DNA from: S010-17 sp036478895
Lineage (GTDB): Bacteria > Bacteroidota > Bacteroidia > Flavobacteriales > Flavobacteriaceae
Reading direction: 5' to 3'
Length of the DNA: 15,146 nt
Assembly (NCBI GenBank): GCA_036478895.1
Contig: JAZGEV010000104.1
Coordinates: forward strand, 1 to 15,146
Part shown: piece by piece, positions 12,905 through 15,146 of the stretch
Layout of the letters: the number at the start of each line of letters is the position of its first letter
Numbering within the stretch: position 1 is the stretch's first letter
The notes under the pieces: generated by a model
Databases searched by the model: none
What the model was told of the DNA's origin: nothing
Seen by the model: only the letters and a program-made list of their open reading frames with translations
Position numbers and translations under genes: made by a program

Positions 12905-15103
12905 CTAATTTCCAACCTCGCTAATAAAACGGATTCTCATCACTCTAAGCTCTTCAATATCAAAATCACCGTCAAATTCCTCTAAAGCAAGCTCTATTTT
13001 ATCGGATTCAGCTTCCATAAAATAATCATAAATATCATCTTGATCTTCTTCATCAATCATCTCATTAATACAATAACGAATATCTAATTTTGTACCCATA
13101 TATACAATACTCTCCATTTCATTAATTAATTCATCCATGGATAAACCTTTTGATTTCGCGATATCTTCCAACGGAATTTTTTTATCGGTATTCATAATAA
13201 TAGAAAGCTTAAGTGTTGAGTTTGTTCCTACACTTTTCACTACAATATCATCGGGTCTAAAAATGTTATTTTCTTCAACGTAATCGGTTATTAAAGTTAC
13301 AAAATCTTGACCGTATTTTTTAGCTTTCCCTTCACCAACTCCATGAACGTTTGCCAATTCTTTTAAAGTTATTGGGTATTTTAAAGTCATATCCTCCAAA
13401 GAAGGATCTTGAAATATCACAAAAGGTGGTACACCTTTTTCTGAACCAACACGTTTTCGTAAATCTTTTAAAAGTTTCATTAATTGTTCATCAGTAGAAG
13501 AACCTGCGCCTTTTTCATTAGTTATAATGTTATCATCACTATCTACATTGTAAATATGATCTTCGGTCATTAAAAAGGATACTGGATTTTCAATAAACTC
13601 TAAACCTTCTTTAGTTGTTTTTAAAACACCGTATTGTTCAATTTCTTTTGATAATTTATGATCAACCAATACTTGACGTATCAATGCCATCCAATAATTT
13701 GCAGGCTTATCTTTACCAATTCCAAAAAAGGGCTGTTGATCAGATTTTCTAGATTTTAATAAAGCATTAGAGTTACCAACTAAAACATTAATTATCTCTT
13801 TAGATTTGTATTCTTGATTTGTATCTCGTACAACTTCTATTATTTTTTTTACATTATCTTTTGCTTCTACTCTTGTTTTAGGATTTCTCGTGTTGTCATC
13901 CATATCGGCTCCTAAGCCATTTATTTCATCAAATTCTTCACCAAAATAATGTAATAAAAATTTACGTCTACTCATAGAAGTTTCTGAGTAAGCAACAACT
14001 TCTTGTAATAAAGCATTGCCAATTTCTTGCTCAGCAACAGGTTTCCCTGAGAGGAATTTTTCTAATTTTTCAATGTCTTTATAAGCGTAATATGCCAAAC
14101 AGTAGCCTTCGCCGCCATCGCGTCCGCCACGTCCAGTTTCTTGATAATAACTCTCTAAACTTTTTGGAATATCATGATGAATTACAAAACGTACATCTGG
14201 TTTGTCAATACCCATTCCAAATGCAATTGTAGCTACAACCACATCTGTATCTTCCATTAAAAACATATCTTGATGCCTTACACGTGTTTTGGCATCCAGT
14301 CCTGCGTGATATGGCACTGCTTTAATACCATTTACTTGTAAAACTTGAGCTACTTCCTCTACCTTTTTTCGACTTAAGCAATAGATGATTCCCGATTTCC
14401 CTTCATATTGTCTTACAAAACGAATAATATCTTTATTAACATCTTTAGTTTTGGGACGTACATCGTAAAATAAATTAGGTCGATTAAAGGATGCTTTAAA
14501 ACGAGTAGCATCGGGCATTTTTAAATTTTTTAAAATATCCTCTTCTACTTTAACGGTTGCTGTTGCTGTTAACCCGATAATTGGCACTTCTGCAATTCGC
14601 GATATTATAGCACGTAAATTACGGTATTCTGGTCTAAAATCATGACCCCATTCTGAGATACAATGCGCTTCGTCAATCGCTAAAAAAGTAATTTTTTGTT
14701 GTTTTAAAAAATCGATGTACTCTTCTTTTATTAAGGACTCTGGCGCAACGTAAAGTAATTTTGTAATACCATTAGCAATATCGCTTTTAACCTGAGCTAC
14801 ATCACCTTTATTAAGGGATGAATTTAGTACATGAGCAATCCCTCTTTCTGTAGAAATCCCTCTAATTGCATCTACTTGGTTTTTCATTAATGCAATTAGC
14901 GGAGATACAACAATTGCTGTGCCTTCTTGCATCAATGCAGGTAATTGATAACATAATGATTTTCCACCACCAGTTGGCATAATTACAAACGTATTTTTTC
15001 CAGCCATTAAACTTTCAATGACAGGTTTTTGCAAGCCTTTAAATTTATTAAAGCCAAAATATTTTTTTAAGGCTTTGTTAAGGTCAATTGTTGTAGCAGT
15101 CAT
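12905..15103 (-). CDS. recQ: ATP-dependent DNA helicase RecQ, zinc-site cysteines missing
   Basis: RecQ is a 3'-5' DNA helicase of recombinational repair and stalled-fork processing. The 732-residue protein shows Walker A TGGGKS at 44-49, DEAH at 144-147, the aromatic-rich loop around CISEWGHDFRPEY at 148-160, TATAT at 179-183 and motif VI QETGRGGRDG at 321-330. After the helicase core, E. coli RecQ has a zinc site of four cysteines (380, 397, 400, 403). Here the aligned stretch is MSRRKFLLHYFGEEFDEINGLGADMDDN at 377-404 with no cysteine; the only cysteines in the protein are 51, 148, 242, 335 and 678. A winged-helix RQC domain spans about 405-510 and an HRDC domain about 537-610. A further ~120-residue C-terminal part contains a likely helix-turn-helix (640-670) and an acidic tail. 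It is about 120 residues longer than the E. coli protein. The 43 bases upstream contain no clear promoter match. Confidence 0.96.
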   Translation of the reverse strand: MTATTIDLNKALKKYFGFNKFKGLQKPVIESLMAGKNTFVIMPTGGGKSLCYQLPALMQEGTAIVVSPLIALMKNQVDAIRGISTERGIAHVLNSSLNKGDVAQVKSDIANGITKLLYVAPESLIKEEYIDFLKQQKITFLAIDEAHCISEWGHDFRPEYRNLRAIISRIAEVPIIGLTATATVKVEEDILKNLKMPDATRFKASFNRPNLFYDVRPKTKDVNKDIIRFVRQYEGKSGIIYCLSRKKVEEVAQVLQVNGIKAVPYHAGLDAKTRVRHQDMFLMEDTDVVVATIAFGMGIDKPDVRFVIHHDIPKSLESYYQETGRGGRDGGEGYCLAYYAYKDIEKLEKFLSGKPVAEQEIGNALLQEVVAYSETSMSRRKFLLHYFGEEFDEINGLGADMDDNTRNPKTRVEAKDNVKKIIEVVRDTNQEYKSKEIINVLVGNSNALLKSRKSDQQPFFGIGKDKPANYWMALIRQVLVDHKLSKEIEQYGVLKTTKEGLEFIENPVSFLMTEDHIYNVDSDDNIITNEKGAGSSTDEQLMKLLKDLRKRVGSEKGVPPFVIFQDPSLEDMTLKYPITLKELANVHGVGEGKAKKYGQDFVTLITDYVEENNIFRPDDIVVKSVGTNSTLKLSIIMNTDKKIPLEDIAKSKGLSMDELINEMESIVYMGTKLDIRYCINEMIDEEDQDDIYDYFMEAESDKIELALEEFDGDFDIEELRVMRIRFISEVGN

Positions 15104-15146
15104 GCTTTTTTTAATGTATTTTATTTAAATTACAAAAACAAGTCGC

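Noticed and set aside
1..15146. CRISPR array, insertion sequence, attachment site, tRNA or defence island
   Set aside because: I saw no spaced direct repeats, transposase or integrase motifs, terminal inverted repeats or cloverleaf-like segments; all large frames are core genes.

Overview
The window looks like chromosomal DNA from a member of the Bacteroidota, most probably a gliding marine or environmental Flavobacteriaceae. It is AT-rich, lacks obvious Shine-Dalgarno sequences, has several -7 boxes of the Bacteroidota form TAnnTTTG, and carries type IX secretion (T9SS) and gliding genes (porU, porV, gldJ). All genes look like vertically inherited core genes. I see no insertion sequence, phage gene, CRISPR array, tRNA or rRNA.

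Layout, left to right. Minus strand: tgt (C-terminus off the window edge), then ychF, separated from tgt by a gap made almost wholly of degenerate 8-nt repeats. Next on the minus strand come a divergent FabH-like ketoacyl synthase III, a group III truncated haemoglobin, cytidine deaminase (cdd), porV and the large porU. Transcription runs porU > porV > cdd with gaps of 49 and 25 bases, so these three probably form an operon. The globin gene seems to have its own promoter, overlapped by a near-perfect palindrome. A 197-base divergent gap separates porU from gldJ on the plus strand. gldJ ends in a strong intrinsic terminator and is followed by murF (plus), which converges on recQ (minus, whole gene inside the window).

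How the genes fit together. PorU is the cell-surface sortase that removes C-terminal signals from T9SS cargo, and PorV is its outer-membrane shuttle partner. GldJ is the outer-membrane lipoprotein that stabilises the GldK ring and links secretion to gliding. The divergent gldJ/porU gap is therefore a likely shared control region for this machinery. The other genes are housekeeping: tRNA queuosine (tgt), a ribosome-associated ATPase (ychF), pyrimidine salvage (cdd), peptidoglycan (murF), DNA repair (recQ) and fatty acid or lipid synthesis (KASIII).

I found no wholly new system. The most striking observation is that two unrelated enzymes here, Tgt and RecQ, have each lost the cysteines that normally hold a structural zinc ion while keeping their catalytic motifs. 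Other points worth a look are the octamer array between ychF and tgt, the palindrome over the globin promoter, a pair of overlapping hairpins after the KASIII gene, and the polybasic insert in GldJ.
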